Source: Nitrospinae bacterium CG11_big_fil_rev_8_21_14_0_20_45_15
Lineage (GTDB): Bacteria > Nitrospinota > Nitrospinia > Nitrospinales > VA-1
Length of the DNA: 64,000 bases
Direction of reading: 5' to 3'
NCBI GenBank assembly: GCA_002787235.1
Contig: PCWG01000004.1
Span: forward strand, 62,001-126,000
The notes below the pieces were generated by a model. That model saw nothing but the letters and a program-made list of their open reading frames with translations, was not told where the DNA came from and did not search any database. The position numbers and the translations under genes were made by a program. Below, piece after piece: positions 56,841-64,000 of this stretch; the stretch's first letter is position 1; each line of letters begins with the position of its first letter.

Positions 56841-57272
56841 ATGCGTCATTTAAAAGCCGGCAGAAAATTTAGCAGAACATCCGCCCATCGAAAAGCCCTT
56901 TTCAGAAACCTTGTAACGGCTTTATTGGAGAATGAGAGGATTCGAACGACTCTGCCGAAGGCTAAGGAACTGCGTAGCAAAGTGGAAAAAACCATCACTC
57001 TGGGTAAAAAGGGAACTTTGCATGCACGAAGACGCGCTTTGCGACTGGTTGCACAAAGAGACATTTTATCTAAACTTTTCGGTCCTCTTGCTGAGCGATA
57101 CGCAGATCGACCCGGTGGATACACGCGTATCATAAAGCTGGGAAACCGTCTTGGCGATGATGCCCCAATGGCCTATATTGAATTGGTTGATCGTGAGGAA
57201 AAGGTAGCCACACCAGAGAAAAAAGTAAAGCCAAAGAAGACTGAAGTAAAAGACGATTCTTCTGAAAAGTAA
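56841..57272 (+). CDS. rplQ: 50S ribosomal protein L17
   Basis: A 143-residue protein. [20 protein letters not shown] and LRRLVAQRD-like [16 protein letters not shown] are typical. An extra Lys/Glu-rich tail ([15 protein letters not shown]) makes it longer than the E. coli form (127). It closes the ribosomal super-cluster. Confidence 0.97.
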   Translation: MRHLKAGRKFSRTSAHRKALFRNLVTALLENERIRTTLPKAKELRSKVEKTITLGKKGTLHARRRALRLVAQRDILSKLFGPLAERYADRPGGYTRIIKLGNRLGDDAPMAYIELVDREEKVATPEKKVKPKKTEVKDDSSEK

Positions 57273-57323
57273 GAATTGGCGGGTGTCTAGTTAGGTCTTC
57301 TGAACAAATCTGATTGTCTATGA

Positions 57324-57341
57324 GAGCCCCTCCCGGGGCTC
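57324..57341 (+). terminator. Terminator-like hairpin after rplQ
   Basis: GAGCCCC at 57324-57330 pairs perfectly with GGGGCTC at 57335-57341 around TCCC; AAATTTT follows. It sits between the convergent rplQ and the YkgJ gene and may serve both. Confidence 0.65.
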
Positions 57342-57346
57342 AAATT

Positions 57347-57754
57347 TTAAGCGACGTTGGGGCTCACGCCTGTGAGCTCTTGCTTGAAACGAAATCGTGT
57401 GTTTTTCTTAATATACGTCAACAAATCATCATAACTTTTAAAGTGCTCTGAAAATCCGTATTCTGCCCCTGTATACTCGCAGGTTTTGACACTGTGTTCT
57501 CGGCAAATATAGGGTCGGGTCTCGTATATCATGCATTTATTGGTTGGCGATAAAAAATTGCATCTTGTGTGAATCATGATGTACCAGGCCTTGCGGTAGA
57601 TGTAGAGCGAGACTTTTTCGTGTGCCAACTTCCACAACAGACATTCATAATCTTTCCGGGTCTTGGGCTCATCCAAAGCGAAGGCGAAATAATTGCAACA
57701 ATGCGCTGGCAGACATTGTTCGCATTGATCGGTGCTGTTGACCTGAGATGTCAT
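57347..57754 (-). CDS. YkgJ-family cysteine cluster protein
   Basis: A 135-residue protein of the YkgJ/UPF0153 family, with Cys residues CEQCLPAHCC near the N-terminus, CNFLSPTNKCMIYETRPYIC in the middle and a further Cys near residue 92. Such clusters probably hold iron-sulfur or zinc; the biochemical role is unknown. The aromatic spacing YETRPYICREH is the family hallmark. Convergent with rplQ. Confidence 0.82.
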   Translation of the reverse strand: MTSQVNSTDQCEQCLPAHCCNYFAFALDEPKTRKDYECLLWKLAHEKVSLYIYRKAWYIMIHTRCNFLSPTNKCMIYETRPYICREHSVKTCEYTGAEYGFSEHFKSYDDLLTYIKKNTRFRFKQELTGVSPNVA

Positions 57755-57921
57755 GTTGTTTCATCCTTTGTGGGAGGACGATGAGGCAAGGTGCTCACGT
57801 TTGTATATTATTAATTTATTCTGATCCATTCACTGTTGATTCAATCCTCGTTTGATATATTGCCTGTAAATTAAAATGTTGTCAAATTCCTGCGGAATGA
57901 TTGTATGATTCAATTTGCGGA

Positions 57922-58722
57922 TCACATTAGCGTTTTGCTGATAACGAACAGGGCGACCAACAGGATACAAACGGAAAACACGCGCTGAAGCATGGATGCG
58001 GATATTTGCCTGGAAATACGATTGCTAACGGTAAGTCCAACGATCCCCCCGAGTATGAACAGCAGGGTTGTTTGAATGGATATTCCTTCGCCAGCTATGA
58101 AGTGGGATATCACACCTGAAAGGCTGGTGAATACAATGACCATGAGTGAGGTGCCGACGGCACGTTGTATGGGCATACCGCTGAACATGATCAATGCGGG
58201 AACGATCACAACCCCACCGCCTACTCCGAACATTCCTGAAAAAACTCCCGTTCCCAATCCTGCTCCCAGTATTATGACGGCGCATCGTGAGCTGATCTTA
58301 AGTTTGCCATTTTCATCGCGTTGGCATGTAGATGTTTTCCGATCGGATTGCGTGGAAAAGGGTTTGAGTGATTGTCGCCACATATTTCCAGCGATCAAAC
58401 ACATCAATACGGCGAACAACAGTAATAGGATGGATTCAGGAATTTTACTGGCCAATCGAATGCCAAGAGGTGCACCGGTCATTCCCGCCAGGGCGAAAAG
58501 AGTACCGGTTGAAAACTCAACTTGATTTGCGCGGACTCGCTGTACAAGTCCGATCAATGCAATGGCACCGACTGCCGCCAGAGAAATCACAAAGGCTTCG
58601 TGGGGTGCTATAGAAAGGCCGTACACCAGCAAGGGAACAGCCAATAGTGTTCCTCCGCCGCCAGTCAAGCCAAGTGCAAGGCCGACAAATGAACCAAATA
58701 ACAGGCTGAGGAAAGGTATCAT
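57922..58722 (-). CDS. TauE/SafE family sulfite/organosulfonate exporter
   Basis: A 266-residue protein with eight predicted membrane segments. The first half has GLALGLTGGGGTLLAVPLLV and the second half GVFSGMFGVGGGVVIVPALI, the two G-rich repeats of the family. These proteins export sulfite or related anions. It is third in the sulfur operon, 13 bases after the MBL/rhodanese gene. Confidence 0.88.
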   Translation of the reverse strand: MIPFLSLLFGSFVGLALGLTGGGGTLLAVPLLVYGLSIAPHEAFVISLAAVGAIALIGLVQRVRANQVEFSTGTLFALAGMTGAPLGIRLASKIPESILLLLFAVLMCLIAGNMWRQSLKPFSTQSDRKTSTCQRDENGKLKISSRCAVIILGAGLGTGVFSGMFGVGGGVVIVPALIMFSGMPIQRAVGTSLMVIVFTSLSGVISHFIAGEGISIQTTLLFILGGIVGLTVSNRISRQISASMLQRVFSVCILLVALFVISKTLM

Positions 58723-58735
58723 GATAAATTCGTAT

Positions 58736-60133
58736 TCAGGAAATAGGTATGTGAACAGGATTCTGGGTTGTGACCCAGGCCTGATAACCTCCTGCCAAAT
58801 CTAAAACGTTGTCACGATTTTCTTTTTCCAGAAGACTCGCCGCAATCATCGAACGATAACCGCCCTGGCAGTGCACGATCACCACGCCTGTAAAGGGGAC
58901 CTCTTTAACTCGCTCCACCAGATGGTTGAGAGGGATGTGGATACTGTTGGTGATGTGTCCTGCTTTTCGTTCATTCTCACTGCGAATGTCCAATATCGTG
59001 GTTTCACCTTCGTATTCCCTGAGAGTTGTGGGAGAGATTCGTTGAGTTTTAGAAATAAGGTCGGCGCGAGCATTGAGAGAATTCATCCCCTCTTTGAGAA
59101 ATCCCCTCACATTATTAAAACCGATTCTGCCAAGGCGTATCATGGCTTCGGTGACATGATGAGGTTCTGCAACGATGACGATTGGAATATCCTTGTTCAA
59201 AAGAGTTCCACACCAGGTTGCAAATTTCCCGTCGATGCCAATGTTGATGGAATGGCGCAAATGCGCGCTGGCAAAGTCGGGGGCATCGCGCACATCAAGA
59301 ACAACAGCACCGGATTGTTGCAGTTCAAGAACGGTTGTCAGATCGAGAGCATGGAACGATTCAGCCATGGACTCTTCAAGATTGGGTCGTTCTTGCTGAT
59401 TGAGGCTGGCATCATAGCCAAAATATGCAGGGGCCTCTGGTTGGTCGGCTGTGATCATGCGGATGAATTCTTCTTCCGTCATGGGTTGCAAGGCATAATT
59501 GTAGCGTCGTTGTTCGCCAAGAGTCGATACTTCCTGGTCACTCAATGCCTTGCCGCACATCGAACCCGCACCGTGAGCAGGATAGACAAGGGTTGCGTCG
59601 GGTAGTTTCAGAATTTTGTTATGCAGAGAGTTGTAAAGCATACGGGCTAACTCCTGAGCGGACACTCCAACAGAAGCAAACAAATCCGGTCGTCCAACAT
59701 CGCCAAGAAACAGGGTATCGCCTGTGAAAATTGACTGAGGATTTTTAGAATCAATCGTGTTATCAAAGGCCAGCAAGCTGATTCCCTCAGGAGTGTGACC
59801 GGGTGTTTCCATGACCACCAAACGAGTATCTTCTCCCAGTGCGATGATGCTTCCGTCGCTCAGTGGATTGAAAGCGAACTCCGCTCTGGCCCGCGCTCCG
59901 AGATGAATACAAGCTCCCACCTTGTCACGAAGCTCAATATGTCCTGCAACAAAATCAGCATGGAAATGGGTCAAGATAACGTGCTTGATTTCATATCCGC
60001 GCTCTCTGGCATCGTCAAGATAAAGATCGATGTCGCGTCGTGGATCTATGACAGCGGCTGTTTTCGTTGTTTCATCGGCAACCATGTACGATGCGTGCGA
60101 CAAACATTCCAGATAATAGCGTTGAAAAAACAT
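58736..60133 (-). CDS. MBL-fold persulfide-dioxygenase-like protein with two rhodanese domains
   Basis: A 465-residue protein. The MBL domain (1-230) has HFHADFVAGH at 56-65, PGHTPE at 111-116, FTGDTLF at 137-143 and PAHGAG at 186-191, the ETHE1-like metal ligands. A first rhodanese domain (about 262-355) has lost the catalytic Cys (VIVAEPHH at the loop). The second (about 366-455) keeps it, Cys422 in HCQGGYRS. Such fusions oxidise glutathione persulfide and pass sulfane sulfur on. GGAG precedes the start. It forms an operon with the rhodanese-DUF2892 and TauE genes. Confidence 0.85.
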   Translation of the reverse strand: MFFQRYYLECLSHASYMVADETTKTAAVIDPRRDIDLYLDDARERGYEIKHVILTHFHADFVAGHIELRDKVGACIHLGARARAEFAFNPLSDGSIIALGEDTRLVVMETPGHTPEGISLLAFDNTIDSKNPQSIFTGDTLFLGDVGRPDLFASVGVSAQELARMLYNSLHNKILKLPDATLVYPAHGAGSMCGKALSDQEVSTLGEQRRYNYALQPMTEEEFIRMITADQPEAPAYFGYDASLNQQERPNLEESMAESFHALDLTTVLELQQSGAVVLDVRDAPDFASAHLRHSINIGIDGKFATWCGTLLNKDIPIVIVAEPHHVTEAMIRLGRIGFNNVRGFLKEGMNSLNARADLISKTQRISPTTLREYEGETTILDIRSENERKAGHITNSIHIPLNHLVERVKEVPFTGVVIVHCQGGYRSMIAASLLEKENRDNVLDLAGGYQAWVTTQNPVHIPIS

Positions 60134-60171
60134 GGTGATGCTCCGGCTGGATTTTTAAAGGATATAACTGT

Positions 60172-60708
60172 TCAATTTTTGTTCCATGGCATCTTCATCA
60201 GTATCATAGCCATCGCGCAACTGTTGGTGATCCCTGAAAATACAAGGCCCGCTCCCACAAATGCAGATAGAGCGATGAAGGCAGGATGCACCAGCATGCC
60301 CAGAAGTGCACCGATAAGCACGAGCGATCCGGCAACTATCCGTACTTGCCGCTCAATTGAAACAGATGTTTGGCCATGAATAACCGGCAATCCCTTATCT
60401 TTCCAGGCCCGAGTGCCGCCTTCTATATTCACAATTTGCGTGAATCCCAAAGCATGGAACTGTTCGCAAGCTTTCAGAGAACGGTTCCCGGCTTGGCAGA
60501 TAATATAGAGTGGTGCTTTCAGGGGAAGCTTTCGGGACTTCATGACAGCTTTGGGGTCAAGAGAATCCAAGGGTATATTTCGAGCAGATGTGATATGACA
60601 ATCGCGGTACTCCGTTGGGGTGCGAACATCAATCAGCTCTATAGTCTGAGTGCTTTTTATCAAGGCATCCAATGCCTGGGGGGTGATCATTGAAATTGTG
60701 CTTGTCAT
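60172..60708 (-). CDS. Rhodanese with C-terminal DUF2892 membrane domain
   Basis: A 178-residue protein of YgaP type. The rhodanese domain has LIDVRTPTEYRDCHI and the active Cys71 in the loop CQAGNRS. Two C-terminal membrane segments (about 123-145 and 147-165) form the DUF2892 part, which anchors the sulfur-transfer domain on the inner face of the membrane. GGAG lies upstream of the ATG. It is first of the downstream three genes and 38 bases from the MBL/rhodanese start. Confidence 0.87.
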   Translation of the reverse strand: MTSTISMITPQALDALIKSTQTIELIDVRTPTEYRDCHITSARNIPLDSLDPKAVMKSRKLPLKAPLYIICQAGNRSLKACEQFHALGFTQIVNIEGGTRAWKDKGLPVIHGQTSVSIERQVRIVAGSLVLIGALLGMLVHPAFIALSAFVGAGLVFSGITNSCAMAMILMKMPWNKN

Positions 60709-60723
60709 TGAGGATCTCCAAGA

Positions 60724-60736
60724 ATCGTATTATCGT
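60724..60736. promoter_or_regulatory. Operator-like 13-mer upstream of the rhodanese gene
   Basis: ATCGTATTATCGT, the same 13 bases that occur on the opposite strand at 61118-61130 in front of the ArsR gene. It lies 16 bases upstream of the rhodanese start, so bound repressor could block the promoter. Confidence 0.6.
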
Positions 60737-60765
60737 GATTTGACAATATTTTTAATTATAAAAAT

Positions 60766-61080
60766 CTAACCGAATCGATGCTGAATGCAGTCCATGATGC
60801 TTGCTAAATGAGGTTCGGCGATCTCGTAATAATTGCGTCTGCCGTCCCGTTGACTTGAAAGCAAACCGCAAAGTTGCATCAATCGTAAGTGCTCTGAAGC
60901 CATATGGCTGGGGATCTCGCAGGCATCTGCCAGCTCGCCCACTGCGTATTTTCCCTGCAATAACATTTGCAACATGCGCAAACGGTGAGGGTGCGCGATT
61001 GTCTTGAGACAGCCTGCGGCTTGCGCCAAAGCATCCAGATCCAACAGTTTTTGTTTGTTGTTCCTTTTAACAGCAGGCAT
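60766..61080 (-). CDS. ArsR/SmtB-family transcriptional repressor
   Basis: A 104-residue winged-helix protein. The ATG complementary to 61078-61080 has a perfect AGGAGG upstream; a longer frame (to 61146) runs through the operator and is rejected. HPHRLRMLQMLLQGKYAVGE, then CEIPSHMASEHLRLMQLCGL is the DNA-recognition helix region and SSQRDGRRNYYEI the wing. Cys24, Cys54, Cys71 and Cys98 could serve as persulfide sensors. Its gene leads the sulfur module, like the sulfide-responsive BigR/YgaV/SqrR group. Confidence 0.88.
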   Translation of the reverse strand: MPAVKRNNKQKLLDLDALAQAAGCLKTIAHPHRLRMLQMLLQGKYAVGELADACEIPSHMASEHLRLMQLCGLLSSQRDGRRNYYEIAEPHLASIMDCIQHRFG

Positions 61081-61104
61081 GAAGCCCTCCTGTGAAATAG
61101 TGTT

Positions 61105-61132
61105 ATATCGTAATATAACGATAATACGATAT
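61105..61132. promoter_or_regulatory. Inverted-repeat operator upstream of the ArsR gene
   Basis: ATATCGTA at 61105-61112 and TACGATAT at 61125-61132 are exact reverse complements separated by 12 bases that also hold ATAACGATAA. It lies 25 bases before the start of the ArsR gene, where autoregulation is usual. Confidence 0.75.
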
Positions 61133-61327
61133 CTTTTGCGTGTCAAATGAATAATGTCTGTTTACTGCTTGAAATAGAGAGTGCCGGTCTTTGGGATTTC
61201 TGGGTTAGGAAAATGTTTGTAACCCAATATTTACCATTTCAAAAAGAAAATCTTGTGAATATAATAATGGAAGGGTGGTTCTAAATGAAAAATATCGATT
61301 TGGATTTCATGAGGATGAAGGCACTAT

Positions 61328-61738
61328 ATGAAACGTCATTTTTTGGGGTTTGTTTTTATCTTGTTGGGTGTTTTAGGAACCACAAATTCGGCAAGGGCTT
61401 ACGATCCTATCGAGTTTACTCTGGTCAACGAAACGTCTACTACCCTGACGGCAATGTACATTACTCTCCCGGAAGATCGAACCTGGCAACGCAATATCTT
61501 TGACAAACAAGACACTATACGCCCGGGTGATACCGCTGATATATCGATTGATGACCGAATGCCCGACTGTGTTTATGATGTGTTGATGACCTTCGAAAAC
61601 GGAAAAATAATGGAGGATCTGGAGGTGGATCTTTGCAATTTTGACGGAGAGGTTGTCAATGTACGGGATGCAGATCTCATCAATCCTGAAAACAGCTCAG
61701 ATCTTTACGATGTCTTGCGCTTCCTATTTGAGTCATAA
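61328..61738 (+). CDS. Small secreted protein of unknown function
   Basis: A 136-residue protein with a signal peptide (about 1-24, cut near ARAYDP). The mature part is a probable beta-sandwich with FTLVNETSTTLTAMYITLPE and QDTIRPGDTADISID, then a conserved Cys pair (Cys79 and Cys100). Similar small periplasmic proteins are found in many Gram-negatives, with no known function. An overlapping frame from 61285 is a shadow. Confidence 0.65.
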   Translation: MKRHFLGFVFILLGVLGTTNSARAYDPIEFTLVNETSTTLTAMYITLPEDRTWQRNIFDKQDTIRPGDTADISIDDRMPDCVYDVLMTFENGKIMEDLEVDLCNFDGEVVNVRDADLINPENSSDLYDVLRFLFES

Positions 61739-61792
61739 CCTTTAAATGATAGAGAGTTCTGTTTGTCGTTGATTCAATCGAAAGATGTGCGC

Positions 61793-64000
61793 TCATCTGA
61801 GGGATTTATCAATGGCATCGAGAAACTTTGGAATGTTGATGGGTTTGGTAATGTAATCACGGAATCCCATATCCAAAGCCCGTTGTATGTCCTTGCTCAT
61901 GGCGTCGGCGGTGAGGGCTATTATAGCGATATTCCGGGTTTGTTCCATCGCTTGCAGTTGTCTGAATGCTTCCAGACCATCCATTCCGGGCATGTGGATG
62001 TCCATCAGGATCAATTCAGGTGCCTGAGTCCTGGCAATCTCAATGCCTTCGAGAGCATTGTTTGCGGTGAGCAATTCGATTTCCGGTCGGCTATTTCTCA
62101 GGATTTGTTCCACCAATGCCCGATTGGCGGGAATGTCTTCAACATACAAAATCTTCTTTTTATTGGAATTGGGTGGCGAAAGTTGGACAGGTTCCTGACC
62201 CTTTTCAAGCTTGATGAATTCGTGTCTGATATTTTTAATGGGTAAATCAATATAGAAATAACTGCCTTCTCCCTCCGTGCTTTCAAAACCAATCTTGCCT
62301 TGCATCAATTCGATGAGCTGTTTCGAGATGGTGAGGCCAATTCCGGTGCCTTCGATGCTTTCCGCATCGACATCAAAACGCTCAAAAGGTTGGAACAGTT
62401 GGGCTTTTCTGTCTTTGGGGATGCCATGGCCGTTGTCTTTGATCCCGACGCGCATCATGCCATTGTTCAAATCTTCGTAGGAAACAATCACCGAGCCGTT
62501 GGGCTTGTTGTATTTGATCGCGTTGGATATCAGGTTCAAGACCACCTGTTTGAAACGAAGCGGGTCAATCTCGGCAAAGAAATTTCCGTGCGGGATTTTA
62601 TGATATTCGAGAGAAATATTATTTTTTTGCGCCAGCGGTTTGGAAATGGAGATTACGTTGTCCACAATGGGAATCATGTCGGTGGTCTCAATGGACAATT
62701 TCATGTTTCCAGATTCAATCCGGGAAAGGTCCAGCACCTCATTGATCAATGCTAGAAGATGATTCCCCGCAGAGGAGATTCTTGATAGATTGTCTTTTTG
62801 AGTGTCTGTAAAATTTGCGGATTTGAGTTCCAGCAGTTGCCCAAAACCCAAAATAGCGTTCATTGGAGTGCGAAGTTCGTGACTCATCCGAGAAAGAAAT
62901 TCGGATTTTGCCCGATTGGCTTTTTCAGCGATTTCTTTAGCTTTTTTCAATTCCTGAGTACGATCTTCAATGCTTTTCTCAAGGATTTGAGTCTGGTTTT
63001 GAAGTTTTTCGGACATGGTGTTGAACGAATGAGTGAGATCACCGATTTCATCTTGACTGGAAGTGTTGATACGGGTCTGGAACTCTCCTTTTGCCATGGC
63101 CAGACTTGCATTGCTAAGGGTGCGAAGAGGTTTGACGATAGAGACCGTTAAAATACTGGCAAGTATGAGCGCAAGAATTAAAGTCAGCATACCGGTGAAA
63201 ATAAATCCCTGCCGCAATTCAACGACTGAAGCAAACACTTCATCAAGATGAATATCTACGATGATTCCCCAACCTTCCCCTTCGCGAGCATAAATGGTTT
63301 TGGAGTTTGCAAAGGCACTCAGATACCATTCCCCATTTCTTTCATAATCGAGAAAGCCAATTTCATTATTTTTAATCTTTGTCAACGGGAGCCACGTTAA
63401 GTTGTCGATCCCAAAATCTTTCAGTGTCGGTTTTTCCTTAGGGGAAATATTTTTTGAAGCGACACTGCTGAAAAGAACCGCTCCCCTATTATTCACCAAG
63501 TAGATCTCGATCCGTTCGAAACCAGAATCGGACTTGATGGAATCAATGATTTCTGCGATCCGTTTTAAATTGATTCCGGCCCTTAAAACGCCCACGGTAT
63601 TCTGTTTGGGGTCCTTTATGGTCAAATTGGCATTGATGGCGTAGGTGTTTGAGCTGGAGTCGTATTCTACGTCGTCAACCCATCCGTCTTTAGTATTGAT
63701 GGTATTTTGGAACCAATCTTCATCGGCCTGATAATAATCGGAAGTCTTTGGGGAGGCACCAATGATGGCTCCAAAAATATTGGTGGCGAATAACTCATTG
63801 AACGTTGAGTCCCCGTATTTCGCCTGATAGTAATGGATGTAATCCTTAAAAGATTGCGACAGGGGGTTGTTTAATATTGAGGATATAGATGGATTTTCAA
63901 TATCTCGTACCCAATCTTCATCGATTTTCTTTATATAAGCATCACGGTCCTGTAATGACTCAAACGCCTCGTTGGATTTTTTAGTAGTAGACCCTAAGTG
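61793..64000 (-). CDS. Hybrid sensor histidine kinase with dCache domain (N-terminus outside window)
   Basis: The frame stays open to base 64000, giving the last 735 residues. The periplasmic dCache sensor (about 1-255) is followed by one membrane segment (about 264-290) and a HAMP domain (about 288-340). The HisKA box [18 protein letters not shown] holds the phosphorylated His374. HATPase motifs are [17 protein letters not shown] and GTGIGLT. The C-terminal receiver domain has Asp667 in [11 protein letters not shown]. Extracellular ligands of dCache domains are usually small organic molecules. No partner regulator is visible. Confidence 0.93.
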   Translation of the reverse strand, partial: HLGSTTKKSNEAFESLQDRDAYIKKIDEDWVRDIENPSISSILNNPLSQSFKDYIHYYQAKYGDSTFNELFATNIFGAIIGASPKTSDYYQADEDWFQNTINTKDGWVDDVEYDSSSNTYAINANLTIKDPKQNTVGVLRAGINLKRIAEIIDSIKSDSGFERIEIYLVNNRGAVLFSSVASKNISPKEKPTLKDFGIDNLTWLPLTKIKNNEIGFLDYERNGEWYLSAFANSKTIYAREGEGWGIIVDIHLDEVFASVVELRQGFIFTGMLTLILALILASILTVSIVKPLRTLSNASLAMAKGEFQTRINTSSQDEIGDLTHSFNTMSEKLQNQTQILEKSIEDRTQELKKAKEIAEKANRAKSEFLSRMSHELRTPMNAILGFGQLLELKSANFTDTQKDNLSRISSAGNHLLALINEVLDLSRIESGNMKLSIETTDMIPIVDNVISISKPLAQKNNISLEYHKIPHGNFFAEIDPLRFKQVVLNLISNAIKYNKPNGSVIVSYEDLNNGMMRVGIKDNGHGIPKDRKAQLFQPFERFDVDAESIEGTGIGLTISKQLIELMQGKIGFESTEGEGSYFYIDLPIKNIRHEFIKLEKGQEPVQLSPPNSNKKKILYVEDIPANRALVEQILRNSRPEIELLTANNALEGIEIARTQAPELILMDIHMPGMDGLEAFRQLQAMEQTRNIAIIALTADAMSKDIQRALDMGFRDYITKPINIPKFLDAIDKSLR

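Noticed and set aside
61285-61503. 72-residue frame overlapping the small secreted protein
   Set aside because: The other frame has a clean signal peptide and Cys pair; this one has no family features.

Overview
The window is a chromosomal segment of a Gram-negative bacterium. Lipoproteins with lipoboxes, exported c-type cytochromes, polyprenol-linked glycosyltransferases and a sulfur-handling operon all fit that. The lineage is not certain. A Nitrospinota-like organism is my best guess, from protein flavour and the haem and sulfur genes, but this is inference and needs a RpoB or ribosomal-protein tree.

About 1-25000 is a mosaic of short operons. At the left edge a minus-strand run (1-3489) holds two GT39/PMT-like membrane glycosyltransferases, a small anchored protein and an RNase Z-like metallo-hydrolase. 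It is followed by prfB with its programmed +1 frameshift. Then come a GT2 glycosyltransferase, two unknown envelope proteins and an accessory stretch (about 7200-12350). That stretch has three copies of a dispersed non-coding repeat, a methyltransferase, a macro-domain protein, a triheme c7-type cytochrome, an orphan gene with an HNH-like start, and a protein joining haem-binding motifs to a formylglycine-generating-enzyme (FGE) fold; a relic of such a fold lies at 8162-8214. Next are a lipoate-protein ligase, a stand-alone ketoacyl synthase, a DUF1318 lipoprotein, a membrane glycosyltransferase, a fused aldolase/dehydrogenase, a ParDE toxin-antitoxin pair with a perfect operator palindrome, and a glycan cluster (GT4, GT2, GT39, SDR).

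About 25269-57272 is a nearly uninterrupted translation and transcription super-cluster: tRNA-Thr, Tyr, Gly, Thr, rpmG, tRNA-Trp, secE, nusG, rplKAJL, rpoBC, rpsLG, fusA, tuf, the S10 and spc operons, secY, adk, infA, rpmJ, rpsMKD, rpoA and rplQ. The beta, str, S10, spc and alpha operons, separate in Escherichia coli, are contiguous here. Two usual members, rpmD (L30) and map, are missing at their expected places. Several L33, S14, S4 and L36 copies are the zinc-binding (C+) type. Intergenic hairpins lie after nusG, between rplL and rpoB, between rpoB and rpoC, and after rplQ.

About 57300-61150, on the minus strand, is a compact sulfane-sulfur module: an ArsR-family repressor, a rhodanese-DUF2892 membrane protein, a persulfide-dioxygenase-like MBL/rhodanese protein and a TauE/SafE exporter, with a 13-base motif shared by the two promoter regions. 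The right edge carries a small secreted protein and the C-terminal 735 residues of a dCache hybrid histidine kinase that runs off the window.
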